Counted from the stretch's first letter, positions 1 through 11,735 are shown. The stretch is DNA of 64,000 nucleotides from Distichodus sexfasciatus (GCA_032718565.1 JAVGVS010000040.1:2518527-2582526); one strand, 5' to 3'. Numbers and translations are program-made. The notes: generated by a model not told the origin, from the sequence alone.

Positions 1-36
1 AGTGCACCTCAACAAAATGTGATCTCTGTGTTTAAC
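1..36 (-). mobile_element. Main SINE family, tail fragment cut by the window edge
   Basis: The first bases (GTGCACCTCAACAAAATGTG) match the tail half of the minus-strand SINE copy at 9667 onward. Similarity stops where the next repeat starts, with GTTGTAGTC. Confidence 0.55.
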
Positions 37-1145
37 AGAGTTGTAGTCAAGACCACCTAAACCGAGACCAAGTCCTGACCGAGACTAGACCAAGACTCTC
101 AAGGGCCGACACTGAGATGAGACCGAGACCAGGGCGACGCAAGACCGAGTCGAGACTGAGACCGGACCAATACCTGTTTTACACCACATGACAAATTAGT
201 GAAACATGCAAAGCTTAAGCACCCCTCAAAAAGAGCTGAAAAAAGCAAACAACATACACTAAACAACATTAAACGTGTTTATTCAATATTTCTCTTTTAC
301 ATATCTATAATGAGGAAATCGCTTCACTGGAAGCAGTAACCCAAACGGATCACATCATATGTTAAACTCACTAACCACAGTGGCAGAACACTTCTCAAGA
401 TCAAACTCACTGTTTTATTGTTAAGACAAATGAGGTTAGTGCCAGGCGGAAACACTTCTTTATCCATTTAGACACTAAATAAAATTTAGTGTGATAAATA
501 ATAAAATTTTATTTGATAACAAATAATATATTTTCTATATGTATTTTTCATAAAATACATCATAAAATGAAAAATGTATGGTCTGATCAATTGAAAATGA
601 AAAATTACTTAAGTTTTGGGTAATTTTGGGCAAATCTGGACTCATCTTGGTCTATAAAATGAGCTGCTTTTGGCCTTTCTGGGAGAGAACTACGTTTCCA
701 ACAATTCCCCGCGCCCCTGGTGCCTCGCCACAATGACGAGAAAAACGTGCGTCCGGAATAACACCGAAAATATCAGTAAATGGCTGCATTGTGAGTAGAA
801 CGCTGGTTGTTGTTATTTTTCAGCTTAAATATACGTTTTGTCTGTAATTAAGGGTAAGATTTGACTGAACCGGAACACTTTACGGAATGTTGGACGTTCC
901 TGTGACGGTCGCGCGTGCCCACAGACACAGCACGTGTGTTTACATCGCGAATAATGTCATTTATGTATTTTTACGCAGTTACTTCAGTTTTTGTGCACGG
1001 AATTACTCACAAATACTTTCACTTACAGAGGAATCGATATAATGTCCGAAACCTTGTGATTCTGACTGTAAAAAAAAAGTCATAGTTATTAAAACGCAAA
1101 TCAATAAACAACGCAAAACGCGTGCGTCAGTCTCAGTAAGCTTCC
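36..1145. repeat. Dispersed 0.9-1.1 kb repeat, copy A
   Basis: It shares collinear blocks with 14885-15815: CAACATACACTAA, TATCTATAATGAGGAAATC, CACTTCTTTATCCATTT, CTTAAGTTTTGGGTAATTTT, TATAAAATGAGCTG and CTTGTGATTCTGAC. The left edge has GTTGTAGTC followed by GACCGAGACC-type simple sequence; copy B ends in the complementary GTACTACAACACTA with the same simple sequence. This suggests terminal inverted repeats of a non-autonomous DNA transposon. The superfamily is not identified and no protein is coded. Confidence 0.6.
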
Positions 1146-1149
1146 GTTT

Positions 1150-1830
1150 TAAAAGTAGCTTCTTTGCGAACGTTCCGTTTTCCAAGTTTTTGTCGTAGCA
1201 CTCCGGCTGGACGGACACACACACACGATTTCTTTCCTTCAGTGAAGACGCGGTGCCTTGTTGCTGCAAACGTTGCCTTTTCCATCCATCCGAGAGCGTG
1301 TTTACAAAGCTCTCATTTGCGAGCGATTCCCGGGCCGAGTCGAGTCGAGCCGAGTGCAGACCTCAGCGTGACGTTGATTAGGAGCCTTGTCAGAAATAAG
1401 CTGGAGAGGCTCCATTCCTCCGCAAACCTGTATTCATTTAGTTCTGCCGATTTCCGGAAAATCCGGCGTGACGTGAGAGCGAATTTTTGCCCTTTCAAGA
1501 AAAAAAAAAGAGGGACAGCACGAAATAGCGGGAGTGCGTCAGGGAGAGAGGGTTAATCTTTTTTACTCTCCCCCACAGCAACCTCAATCTTACTGTGCTC
1601 TGTGATCCCGGGCCGCTGCAGTAAATTAAATTAAATAAACCCATTAGTCACAGGACTACTACCTCCTCACCTCTGCCCAGATGCGCTTTCATGGTTTGTT
1701 GGGCCTGAGAAAGGAGACGGAGGGGTCGCCATGGCCGCCGTCGCCGCGGGAACGGACTGACCTTGACAACGGCATGGCGGAGGAGGAGGACACCGGGTCG
1801 ATTAAAATAACACACTCGATGCACTAAGAA
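1150..1830. other. GC- and CpG-richer repeat-free island in intron 1
   Basis: No gene is supported. Near 1731 there is a strong start context (CGCCATGGCC), but the frame closes after eight codons. A second ATGGCGGAGGAGGAG near 1774 closes after 17 codons. The island could be a regulatory element or an alternative non-coding exon. This is composition evidence only. Confidence 0.3.
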
Positions 1831-1837
1831 AGCCGAG

Positions 1838-2185
1838 ACTAGGGGAGTAAATCACAAGGTTCGCCACCATTCGATATTATATCGGTTCGATGTCTGGTGA
1901 TGTCGCAAAGTCTGTTACAATATGATTTTGATTGGATTTGATTCGGGGGTCGGCGATCGATATGTGCTGATTTTACACTGTCATTTTCATTCATGTCAAA
2001 TGTCAAAAAGCTACTAAAGTATGATTTGAATCACACATTTAAATGCAAAACGATCTCTTTGAACAAAAATAGACCTACTGATATGACATTATGTATGTAG
2101 TCTGATTTGTTGTTTTCATTTTGTATCAGTGATATGGCCTTGTTGGTCATTGAATTGAGGTTTAGATCAATGTATCATTACACCC
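1838..2185. mobile_element. hAT-like short inverted-repeat element (degraded)
   Basis: Left end TAGGGGAGTAAATCACAAGG; right end near 2168-2185 reads ATCATTACACCCTG. Inside are ATCGGTTCGATGTC and GATCGATATG, the ATCGAT-rich core also seen at 17002, 21415, 29712 and 40101. No clear target duplication remains. Confidence 0.4.
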
Positions 2186-2261
2186 TGTAAAATTTAGTAA
2201 AGTAGTTAAACACCAACTCTATTTTACTATATTTGGAGATAGTTCATAGTGTAACAGTTAT

Positions 2262-2425
2262 GGAGCTGCTCGTGAGCAAGATACCATCACCGAGCACTGC
2301 TCCCCGGCGCAGATAGAGCTGCCCACTGCTCCTTTGTGGATGGGTCAACCGCAGTGGTCACATTTGGTTGTGGTGCACTGTGTACTGTGCACCACAATGA
2401 CAAATAATCACGCACTTGATTAAAT
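2262..2425 (+). mobile_element. Main tRNA-derived SINE family, 5'-truncated copy
   Basis: It starts within the body (GAGCAAGATACCATCACC) and runs through CTGCCCACTGCTCC, GTCACATTTGGTTGTGGTGC and the tail ACAATGACAAATAATCAC. The tRNA-like A/B boxes are missing. Confidence 0.75.
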
Positions 2426-2429
2426 CAAA

Positions 2430-3720
2430 CTCACATTTAGTAGCTAATTAAATTTAGTGTTGCTCCTAACTTAGCTACAGTTTTTCAGAAAGTTATCAGT
2501 AGAGCAGCAACTTATAAAACACTGTAGCTATTTTTTTACATATAGAATTACAAAGCAAAACAACAAAAAAATGATTCTCTCTTTACACAGATCATTATTT
2601 TCAAATATCTGGTGTTTTTGCATTGCAGAAGTGGCATCTTGTGAAGACAGAAAGAATCTGTGACCATATTTATCAATATTTATGACTCTGAAAGGAGGAG
2701 TTTCACATTTGAGTGTAACTCAAGTCAAAAAACTAAAACCTCATTATGATTTGAGATTCGTCTTAGAGTTTAATTCAAAGTCATCACGGGTTAGACTAAT
2801 TTCAAATAAATGTTTTAATAAATTTTACTTTATGTTTCACATTTTTAATTAATTTGTGTTAAGAGTATCCTTCAGCATGAATGTGAAGTATTACTGGATG
2901 AAACAGCTTGGATGTAGTCAACTAGTTTCTCTCTGTAATTTGTATTGTTTAAACAGTAGCTTGGCTGCACCTTACTTACTTGTTATCATGAGTAGTCACT
3001 TTGGGTTGTGAGCGGTATGTCTACTGGTAAATATACTATTTAAAAATCAATTCATGCTGAAGAACTCGCTTTTCCTCTCAGACTTGCAGGTTGAGATTTG
3101 GATGGACTCAGACGGCTGAATAAAGTGAGGATTCTGTCCAACAGTTGGAGTTTGTGAAGGAGACGGAATCAAGCACCAATCAGCCAAAAAACACCTATAG
3201 AACGAGCGGTGAAAACGCACATCTTGAGCAGAGAATCGCATTTCTCTCCTCGGCCTCGGTTATTTTACCCCGTCTATTACCGCTGTAAATCACAGAGTAC
3301 GCGTGTTTACTTTGGAGAGATAAAAGTGAAAGAAACAGTGACTCAGACGCAGGCAGAATATAAATGAGGCTTTGTTACGGGGGAAAAAATTGCACATTCA
3401 ACTCATTTTGGCTGGGGTCGGAATTCCCTCATACGTGCTGAAGTTATTTGGGGCTTCGTTAAGCGCTGCATGGAGCAAAACTGCTGCTTCATGAAATTTA
3501 GATTTTAAACCTGTCATTTTTATGCTGTGCATTATTTTATCAGATCAGTTCATGCTTTACTGTTGGTTGTTGTTGTATATGCTTGTTCAGCTCTAAAGGA
3601 ACTTGGCGTCCCTGTGATGTTCTCCTAAAATGTAATGATCGTAACTTTTAAGTCTTTTAGCCACAACTCAAAGAGGTAAGAGCTAAGGAAAGAGAAAAGA
3701 ATATCTGCTAAATTCAGTAT
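2430..3720. other. Intronic sequence, with a possible conserved element at 3040-3330
   Basis: 2430-3030 is plain AT-rich sequence. 3040-3330 has balanced composition, no repeat match in the window, and a CCAAT (3175-3180). It is a weak candidate for a conserved non-coding element. Confidence 0.25.
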
Positions 3721-3726
3721 GGCTGA

Positions 3727-4063
3727 ATTCCATTTCATACCTTGACCCTATACCTTAGCCCTACCCCTTGGACCTTTGGCCATTGCCATGAAGTGGGACA
3801 CCCCTTTAAGAATGTGATAGGTCATTAGTCTCCGGTGACTTTTACGTAGGCAGACACAACGTGTTTTAGCTGGATGTTTAACATGCCATCGCCAGTGGTT
3901 ATTATTTCCGTCGTGTGGCCTGTTGGCATAATTTTGCCTTTATGTGCAGAAAACTGGAGATGTATAATAGCGACTGACACCAAACTAGCGATTTTTTACT
4001 GTGGCATTTAAACAGTGAGGTAGGACTAAGGGGTAGGGCCAAGGGGTGAAATGGGATTCAGCC
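3727..4063. mobile_element. Short inverted-repeat DNA element
   Basis: Left end GGCTGAATTCCATTTCATAC (from about 3721) pairs with right end GTGAAATGGGATTCAGCC (to 4063). Inner TAGCCCTACCCCTTGG pairs with AAGGGGTAGGGCCAAGG. The long imperfect arms form a foldback of about 340 bp. This is a typical fish non-autonomous DNA transposon; class not assigned. Confidence 0.7.
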
Positions 4064-5190
4064 TAAATGTAAAGATATATGTTTGGCAGAATATGTCAGA
4101 AATGGTCCAGAAACACAGACTGCATCACCAATTATTTTTACATTGACTAAAATTAACGCTGCTACTAACTCGACCTATCTTTTCATTAGTAAAGTTGCAG
4201 TTAAAATGATGTACCTCTTCTACTCCCTTTTTAAATTATGATATAGCATGACAAAACTTTACTAAAACAATACTAGTATTTTTCTCTCTTTTGCTCTGGC
4301 AGAAGTGGCATCTATAACCATTGCACCACAGTACCCTCAACCCAGCTGTGAAATGGAGTCGAAGGACCTTAAGTTCACCTTGGCCAGGATGGAAGCAAGA
4401 ATCAGTTCTGGCAGTAAGAGAGAGCTGGATTTGAGCATAAAACCTCTTAGTTCATATGGTTCTTCGGTGTGTTTGTGACCCCAAGGACGGGCTACCATTC
4501 CTGCTGTAAATAATTTGAAGTGAAGAACAATCACCTTCTCTAATGCCAATTTGGGATTAGGGTAATGTCTAAGAACATCCTGCTTTAATAACAATCCGTT
4601 TAAGAACAGATTTCAAAGGATGCTAGAATGCTGGCACATTGACTAGCAGTGTGTATTACATTAAAAAAAATTTATAAAATCATTTTGTCATAATGTGACC
4701 CAATCCACCCATTCTAAAATGCCCTGAAGTCAAAAGTATACGGTTATGTTTTTGCATTTAATGTGTGAATGGTCTGCAGCAATTGAATATGAAAATTCTA
4801 AACAGGAGATCTACTTTAAAACAAATAAATAAATAAATAAACCACATAAATACGTTTTATTTAAAAACGTTTTAAACTACCTCTTTTAGATTTTTTATAT
4901 AGTCTTCTTTGCTGCTGTAACAATGCAAATTTTCCACCTATGGGACTAATGAAGGTTCATCTTATATATATCATTTGCCTGAGCTGCTCATGTGGGACTT
5001 TACTGATTGCATGTGTGTGCGCGTAATTGATGGTGGGCAACTTAAAACCTCGGCAGATTTTCGCACCAGAAAAGTTGTAAATCAATCAATGGATCCGAGT
5101 TTTTTTTTTTGTTATAAAGGCCACTAGAACTTTGCTCTTTTGTATCGAGACGATGTAGCAAAACACTTTACACTTCCAGTACTCAGTCCC
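4064..5190. other. Intronic sequence, nothing specific seen
   Basis: AT-rich, with a short AAAT run near 4824-4842 and a T run at 5100. No repeat partner, gene or RNA was recognised. Confidence 0.4.
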
Positions 5191-5194
5191 TACA

Positions 5195-5545
5195 TTGTTT
5201 CAGACTGTGCTAAAATTATTCCGGCGGAAAAATAAGCCCACGGTGATTTGAGGCAAGAAAGAGCATGAATAAATAAACAGCGTAAAGCGACGAGGAACTT
5301 CAAAGGCAACGGGACAATCGCAGCAAACAAGCTTTCCGGAAGCCAATGAGCAGCTCCGCTTTGTTTGCGCCACTGACTCAGGAGTGTAAACAGAAGAATT
5401 AGCTCGACACCTCCGGAGCCGCAGCATCATCTCCCCTCCACAATTCAATTAAACCCCTCGCAAAATCTCCCGATCCGCTCGCTGGCGTGAGGCGTGTCAC
5501 GGCCTGGTGGCGATGCTGCAGGTTCCGCTTCCCAAAGGCTATTAA
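5195..5545. other. Candidate conserved non-coding element
   Basis: A 350-bp island of balanced composition without repeat matches. It includes CCAATGAG, CACTGACTCAGGAG (AP-1/MAF-like TGACTCA) and ACAATTCAATTAAACC. It is open in several frames but has no protein-like features. Confidence 0.3.
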
Positions 5546-5639
5546 AATCATTTCTATAATTTAGATCTGATTCATATTGGTCTTGTCACAATCATACGAC
5601 GGCGTATTAGTGCCATTGTAGATTAAAAATGAAAAATGG

Positions 5640-6272
5640 AGGAGGGTAAAATTACAAGAAAAAAACTCGAGATTTACAGGAAGAAAACGTGGATTTTTCT
5701 GGCAAATATGTGAGAAAAAAACTCGCAGATTTGCGACAGTACACTGTTAGAAAAGGTGTTAAAATGGACACAAACTCTATCAAATTCCTAAACATTAATA
5801 GGTGAGTTTTGTGTTAATTTTTATCCCATTCACTGTGTTAAAGCTTTTGACAGTGAAAGTGTTAAAAAAAAAAAAGGTAACACAAAGATGTGTAAACATG
5901 TATAATAATAACACACGTGCTGTCCTTGGTTACATATATTGTGTTGAATGCTGTGAACAAATCCACACGTTGTGTACATTTTAACACTACACATAACTAT
6001 TTGTAAAATACTGACTTTTTCCGACATAATTTTATTAAACATTAACACAAAATGTGTAAAGTGCTGCACATGATTTGTGTAATTTTTCTACACATTTCTT
6101 CTAAGAGCGTATTATCTCGGCGAATATTTGTCGTTTTTCTCCTAATTTGTTTTTTTTTCCTCATGATTTTGCCACTTTATTTTCAGATAATATCCTGCTT
6201 TTTCTTCTCGTAAATCTACGACTTAAATCTTGAAATTTCCGAGTTTTTTTCTCGAAATTTAACACTTTCTTT
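5640..6272. repeat. Foldback repeat (ACTCGAGATTTAC type) split by an inner element
   Basis: 5655-5740 (GAAAAAAACTCGAGATTTAC, later AGAAAAAAACTCGCAGATTT) and 6120-6272 (TTTCTCCTAATTTG, CTTCTCGTAAATCTACGAC, CCGAGTTTTTTTCTCG) are approximate reverse complements. They form the arms of one palindromic repeat whose centre holds the element at 5750-6108. Confidence 0.55.
5750..6108. mobile_element. Short DNA element nested in a foldback repeat
   Basis: Left end ACTGTTAGAAAAGGTGTTA and right end ACACATTTCTTCTAAGAGC are imperfect inverted repeats (TTAGAA/TTCTAA core). The interior is rich in GTGTTAA/TTAACAC. The flanking arms belong to another repeat, so this inserted later. Confidence 0.5.
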
Positions 6273-6378
6273 TTTATTTTTATTCTTAAAATATACACAA
6301 TTCATTTTTAATGTTTATGCATTATAGGACATTGTTATATAGCCTTTAGGCTTATATTTTTTATGTGTGAAAGGTGCT

Positions 6379-6429
6379 AAATAAATAAATAAATAATAAA
6401 TAAATAAATAAATAAATAAAAATAATAAT

Positions 6430-6495
<66 letters not shown>
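6379..6495. repeat. Compound microsatellite AAAT then TTA
   Basis: About 50 bp of AAAT units pass directly into about 63 bp of near-perfect ATT units, interrupted once by ATAATAATAGTATT. Confidence 0.95.
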
Positions 6496-6854
6496 GCTTC
6501 AGCCTCAATTCAAGTTTTTACCCCAAATTGAAGGATAATAAATGTTTAATTTAGCTGCGGTAATCTGGTTTATACTATACATTGCCTCTACATTAATAAG
6601 TTGTCACGTGTGAATTTGATATCAAATTCACCTGCTGTAACATTTTAAAATATTTGACTTTTTCTATTGTATTCATACAAACAGTGCCATTCCAAATCTA
6701 GGGCTAACACCAATTTGGCTTTTCTCAACAAAGGCACACTTGATGCAATTGATTAGTTAATTAACAAAGCAGGATTAGTGTGTGTTGGTTCAGGGAATAG
6801 CAAATCTGCTCAAAGCATTTGGACGGAAGAAGCAGGATTGATCAATGATGCAAT
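6496..6854. other. Intronic sequence, nothing specific seen
   Basis: AT-rich unique sequence. No gene or repeat partner was recognised. Confidence 0.4.
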
Positions 6855-6859
6855 GAAAT

Positions 6860-7020
6860 GTGACTTCTGGGCTGGACCCATCTGTGTAGGAGCAGTGGGC
6901 AGCTGATGTGAACAACACCTAGGGAGCAGTAGTTTTGGGACACTACCTTGCTCACAGGTGGTACCTCAGTGGCACCTTTACCAGTCTGGGATTTGAATCG
7001 GCATCGCTCCCTGATTGTTA
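6860..7020 (-). mobile_element. Main tRNA-derived SINE family, copy
   Basis: Contains GGAGCAGTGGGCAGCTGATG, ACTACCTTGCTCA, GGTACCTCAGTGGCACC and the B-box-like CTGGGATTTGAATCGG, all in reverse orientation. Its 5'-side flank is shared with 8385-8540 (see findings). Confidence 0.8.
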
Positions 7021-7299
7021 TAATATAGAGTGGCTTTTACAGAAAAAGTCCAGATTGTTTGGAGTGAAAAGACCTCGCATTTTTGCTCAAACCTTTGTTA
7101 TATATGTATATATTGTGAGGTTCTTCATTTCCATTATTTAATTGAAAATATGTATTACTTCATACATTCTATAATCTTTACACGTAAAAGTGATACATTT
7201 CAAACCTGTTTTAACTTTGATGAATACAGATTATAGATAATAAAAACCATAAATCTAGTATTTCAAAAAGTACTTTTAAAAAAATAATAATTTTCTTTT

Positions 7300-7640
7300 T
7301 GAGATGCTCAAGTGCCCCCAAGATACTACCTTCCTTTCCAACTCCCATCGCAAAACTAAATCGGATTACGCCCCGCCTGGCACGGTCATGTACACTATGT
7401 CGCATTTGCCATGTGAATGTCAAAAGTCGCTGAGGGAGGCAAGCGAAGTCACGGCAGCAGTTTGGATTTCTGCATCCCCGTTGGAGGAACGTTAAAGCCC
7501 CGCTGAGTTAAATGTCAGGTCGGGGTAAAAGGGACTATTACACGCCGTAAAAGTGCCTTATTGCCCCGACATCATGACCCCTGACATCCCAAAGGTCCTG
7601 TCTCGAGGAGATTTTGGGCGCCTGTGTCTGGAGAGAAAGA
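7300..7640. other. Candidate conserved non-coding element
   Basis: Repeat-free 340-bp island of balanced base content. A 63-codon plus-strand frame (7304-7495) and a 70-codon minus-strand frame overlap but neither looks protein-like. Confidence 0.25.
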
Positions 7641-7656
7641 AGCTAGTGATGAAGAA

Positions 7657-7725
7657 TTAGGCCCAATCCCTATTCCGCCCCCTTAGCCCTGCCACATATC
7701 CCTCCAGATAGACTTTAGAACAAAG
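7657..7725. mobile_element. Fragment of a TTAGGCCCAATCCC-type element
   Basis: TTAGGCCCAATCCCTATTCC then CCCTTAGCCCTGCC resembles the terminal part of the 3727-4063 type of fish foldback element. The second arm is missing. Confidence 0.35.
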
Positions 7726-7946
7726 GGATTTCAGATGCTGACTTCATGTCTGGGGGAAGACAAATGTTCACTGAATCTTTTGCAAACTAGAAGCACGAAG
7801 ATGGAAACATGACTGAGTAAAGAAAGCTATAAATGTGGATATAGCCACAAGCAGCAACAAGCAGGGTCCAAGCAAAAGTTGCAAAAAGCAGAACAAAAGC
7901 CGCTGGAGCAGTAAGCGTCAAAGAAGGGAGTCAGTGAATCAGGGCC

Positions 7947-8232
7947 TGTTTACACGTATCAAGATATTTTTATAAACACATGTTGTATACATTTCCCTTT
8001 TTAATTGCATTTACACGACATTTGGTTAAAAAAAATCCCCTTACACACTAGAACACAAAATGATTCCAAACTCGAATGTTTCCCACTTGTCAGCGTCGTG
8101 TTTTCTCCATCAGTGAATGCCTTGCGCACACACACAATAAAACTAAACGTCATTGTTTTAAGAAAATATCCTTTTGAGATGGCTAAAACTCTACTTACAT
8201 GTAAACGAAAGGTCCAAACCCTATTGTTCAAT
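7947..8232 (+). mobile_element. GGGCC-ended DNA element, family a (GGGCCTGTTTACACG)
   Basis: Left end GGGCCTGTTTACACGTATC; right end TACATGTAAACGAAAGGTCC is its degraded complement. The interior (ACACTAGAACACAAAATGA, TAAACGTCATTGTTTTAAG) matches 30041-30790 and part of 12520-12790. Such ends plus the TTA target seen in the 30 kb copy fit PIF/Harbinger-like non-autonomous elements. Confidence 0.65.
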
Positions 8233-8384
8233 TTGCACCATTGATGCTAGCTGGGCCAAAGCAAAATAAGCCACATCTTGCTGCATTTAATTCACAAATT
8301 TTAGTCTTCCCTTTGTGAAATCCCAAAAAAGCTTTGTGTTTCGACATATGGCTAAATCCACAGATTTGTTTGACATCAACTCAG

Positions 8385-8540
8385 GGAGCAGTAGTTTTTG
8401 GACACTACCTTGCTCATGTACCTTTACCAGTCCGGGATTTGAACCAGTGACTCTTTGATCACTCCCTAATCATTATAATATAGAATGTACAGCTTTTACA
8501 GAAAAAGTCCAGATTTGTATGGAGTGAAAAGACATCTGTA
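8385..8540 (-). repeat. Second copy of a SINE-plus-flank duplication
   Basis: It shares with 6918-7075 both the truncated SINE (AGGGAGCAGTAGTTTT, GGACACTACCTTGCTCA) and the non-SINE flank (TATAATATAGA, GCTTTTACAGAAAAAGTCC, GGAGTGAAAAGAC). One locus was therefore copied after the SINE had inserted. Confidence 0.7.
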
Positions 8541-8799
8541 CCTATAATCATAATCTTATTCTGAATGCAACAGTGAAAGAATTGAGAAAAACCTGTCAAA
8601 ATTCATCTCAAATTCTGGGTAAAGGTACATAGGGTCCATTTTTGGTCTCAGAGTGTAGATTTAGTCATTATAGGAGTCCATAACGGAAGCCCCTCACAGA
8701 TAGCAAGACCTGATTCTGTGTGTGTGTGTGGGTGTTTGAGCGCTTTGAGTGTTTTGGTGGGCGGATGATAGCCTACTTCCTTTCACACTGGAAAGAGAA

Positions 8800-9060
8800 A
8801 ATTGATATTTTCAGCAATGTGATTGACAGAATTATTTGTCCAGTTAAAGTCTGATACATTTAACAGACGCCCGAAAATCAGCTCTGGCACCGAACAGAAT
8901 CATTGTTCTTCCTGACTGGATTCGCATCACAGCATTTCTGCCCGAAAAGTAAATAATCCCTGGGAGACGGGAGTTCTTTTTAAGCCTGAAATGACTCCGG
9001 CTTATGCTTTATTTTTGGTTCAAAATAAATCATTTAACGGATCGACGCAGTGCCTGTCAT
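8800..9060. other. Candidate conserved non-coding element
   Basis: Repeat-free island with CAATGTGATTGACAG (TGATTGACAG is a PBX/MEIS-like site), AATTATTTGTCC and GAATCATTGTTC. It lies in intron 1. Regulatory role is inferred from composition and motifs only. Confidence 0.3.
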
Positions 9061-9626
9061 TTTCAAGCAATCCGTCCACGACACGGAACCAAAATAACAG
9101 CTTTGGCAACTTGAAACGTCTTTGCTTCTGAAGGCAGAGCGTCAGTGCCTGGTCCACTCTGAAACGTCACGTGTTTGTGCTCGGTTTGCTCCATGCATGT
9201 GTAAAAGTTTATATGGTTGCAACATTTCAGAGCTAATGGAATCGTAAACTCAATAGCTATCTTTATGGATTTATGGATTTTATGGTGCAAACACTTACAT
9301 AGTATAAATCAGACGTTTTTAGGGAAAATGGCATCATACACCAACAGTGCTTAAAAGGCATTTAATGACACTTAACAGTTGATATTCCGTAAAAGTTTAC
9401 GGAACCGTAAATAATGGTCAGTTCACAGCCAAGAGTCTGTTTAAAGTCTTCTTCTCAAGATGATGGGAAATGTATTACAGTTAGCTTTATTATTTACAAC
9501 AGCCAAGTTCACATAAGGATTTGATGACCAAACATTTATAAAGCATAAATCAGATGTTTTAGGTGCTAATTTAACAATGTCTTCTCAATGTATTCACACA
9601 TATAAAAGTAAAATGAATTTAAGTAA

Positions 9627-9877
9627 GTGATTATTTGTCATTGTGAACACACCACAGCGCAGCACGCAATGCACCTCAATCAAATTTGATCTCTGCATTT
9701 GACACATCTGTAAAGGAGCAGTGGGCAGCCATTTCTTGGCAGAACTTGGGGAGCGGTGCTTGGCGACGGTGCCTTGCTCATAAGTACCTCAGTGGTACCT
9801 TTACTGGTCCTGGACTTGACTCAGCAACCCTCCGATCATGGGTCCAACTCCCTAAACGTTACACTACTAACGGCCCC
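9627..9877 (-). mobile_element. Main tRNA-derived SINE family, near full length
   Basis: Tail TGATTATTTGTCATTGTGAA at 9627, body GGAGCAGTGGGCAGCC, GCCTTGCTCATAAGTACCTC, GGTACCTTTACTGGTCCTGG, and a tRNA-like head ending CGTTACACTACTAACGGCCCC, all in reverse. The B box is diverged (GACTTGACTCAGCAACC). Confidence 0.8.
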
Positions 9878-9879
9878 GA

Positions 9880-10674
9880 ATGTGTATGTACACCAACAGT
9901 AATGAAATGCAACAGTTGATATAATTACACCACATATCATTATTGTACAAGCACAAATTTTTTTTTCGGAAGGTCACATGGTTTTCATTTTTATGGCGCT
10001 AATTTAATAAAACTGTATTTGAACGATTTATTTTATTAGAAGTTATTTTTTAACTGTAAAGTATCTCATTTGTTGCCATTGCAAATAACGACCAAAAAGT
10101 GCATTCCAGGAACACTTTCATTGTGTTACTACTATCTGTGTTTCCGAAGTTGCATGTTTTCTATGTTTGTGAAATTTGGTACTTATATTGTCATATTGAT
10201 GAAACTATCTTTTATTTGTGTAGCTTCTCAGAAATTGCAGTGTGTTTGTCTTGAATTTGATTTATGTCTGTAGCTTTGTTTTTCTCTTCTAGAAACCAGC
10301 CTTTTTTAAAAGTATTATTGTTTGCAGCATGCTTTTTTAAATTCTGAATTGCATTGGGCTGACCTCGACACGAATCAGGCAGGAGAAAGCGAAGCAAAAA
10401 TCCAGCTTTTCTCTGGGAGCCGGGGCGAGAAGCTGTGCATTAACGGCAGTCTGTATACCTATGTCATTTTTTTATGTCACTAAATTGAATTGGCAAATTT
10501 GATTCTTGTCTTAAGCGAATTAAACTCACTGAATTGAATGATGATCATCCCTTTCAAATCTGGCTAGTGGGAAGATACCCAGCGGGGGCAGAGGGGTAGG
10601 GGATGGGGGGATGGGGGTGAGGGTGAATGTCGTAGAGGAGGATGAGAGGAAAAGAAAATAATGTGGGCAAATTG
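9880..10674. other. Intronic sequence, nothing specific seen
   Basis: Mostly AT-rich; 10580-10625 is G-rich (GGGGGATGGGGGTGAGGG). The 67-codon plus-strand frame at 10070 is AT-rich and not protein-like. Confidence 0.35.
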
Positions 10675-10855
10675 GTTACACTTTAAAAAATGATTTGATT
10701 AGTTAGTCGTGTTAATATACTTCCTTCATTTACTTCAACTTAAAACAATCATTTACGTAACTCCAACTTGCAACGTAAGTGAGTTCATTAAAATGAAAAT
10801 TTTAAGATGGCAGATTAACTTCAAACTTTAACTCGTACCTACAGCTGTGTTTAAG
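10675..10855. repeat. Dispersed TTAGTCGTGTTAA repeat, copy 1
   Basis: GATTAGTTAGTCGTGTTAAT, TTCAACTTAAAACAATCATT, ACGTAACTCCAACTTGCAAC and AGTGAGTTCATTAAAATG recur with changes at 11735-11885 and 14570-14900. It resembles the ACACTGTAAAAA-type short DNA elements common in fish. Confidence 0.5.
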
Positions 10856-10859
10856 AGTG

Positions 10860-11735
10860 AACATAGTAATTTCCTCTGAAAAACTTCAGTTGCTGCCTTA
10901 AAGCACCTATACATAAGATTGTGGCCAAACCTGGTACTGCAGTCAAATTCAAAATACTGTAGCGTTGTTGCCCCTCCCACTCCTCCCCAGACTAGAGGTT
11001 GCCAGATAGGTTGGCGGAATCCTGCAAGAACCGATCTACAAGGAGCTGGCATGACAAGCGACGAGTCCTACACTGTAAGATGATTGCTTGTTGATCATAT
11101 AGGGCTTGATTATTTGCGAAGTAGTTCTTTATTTATAGCATAAATTACATTTTTGAGAGTCATAGCAAGGCCTTTTAGTTTGAGTAACGTCAGGCATTTG
11201 TAATCTAGAATGTTTGTAGCTGCAGCTCAGTGGTAACTGGCAACCTGGATGCTGAAATGCTACTGACTTCGTGATTGGCCGATAGTGGTGGGTGGAGCTA
11301 CAGTCCAAAACACATAACCAAAACATGAACACGATTTGTGCGTCGTGAATTAAATGTTAAAATGTGAATATTCTGGTTGTATTAATTTTTTTTCAGTGAG
11401 ACCACCATTTCACATTAACATGATTCCTAAAAATTTAATTGTATATAATAATTATTTCCACTAAGTCTGTTTTTAGCTTTATATTGCTTTCTGTAAGAAA
11501 TCCCCGTATGGTGTTAAACCAAACTTCATTCAAAATAAATTTAAACTCTGATTCATCTGTAAGATGTATATTGCTGGAAGGAACCACAATATATTGCTAT
11601 TTCAATTTTGGCAAATTTAAACACGAACTTCCTCTGTGACATATTAACACATTCCCTTTTAAACATAGCTTTAGTTGTAACAGTAAACACTCATAAAATA
11701 TTGTAAAATGCAAAAGTTGAAGTTGATCAAATCAC
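10860..11735. other. Mixed intronic sequence
   Basis: 10890-11060 (TTAAAGCACCTATACATAAG through GATCTACAAGGAGCTGGC) has balanced composition and may be part of a dispersed repeat, but has no second copy here. The rest is AT-rich with no recognised feature. Confidence 0.3.
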
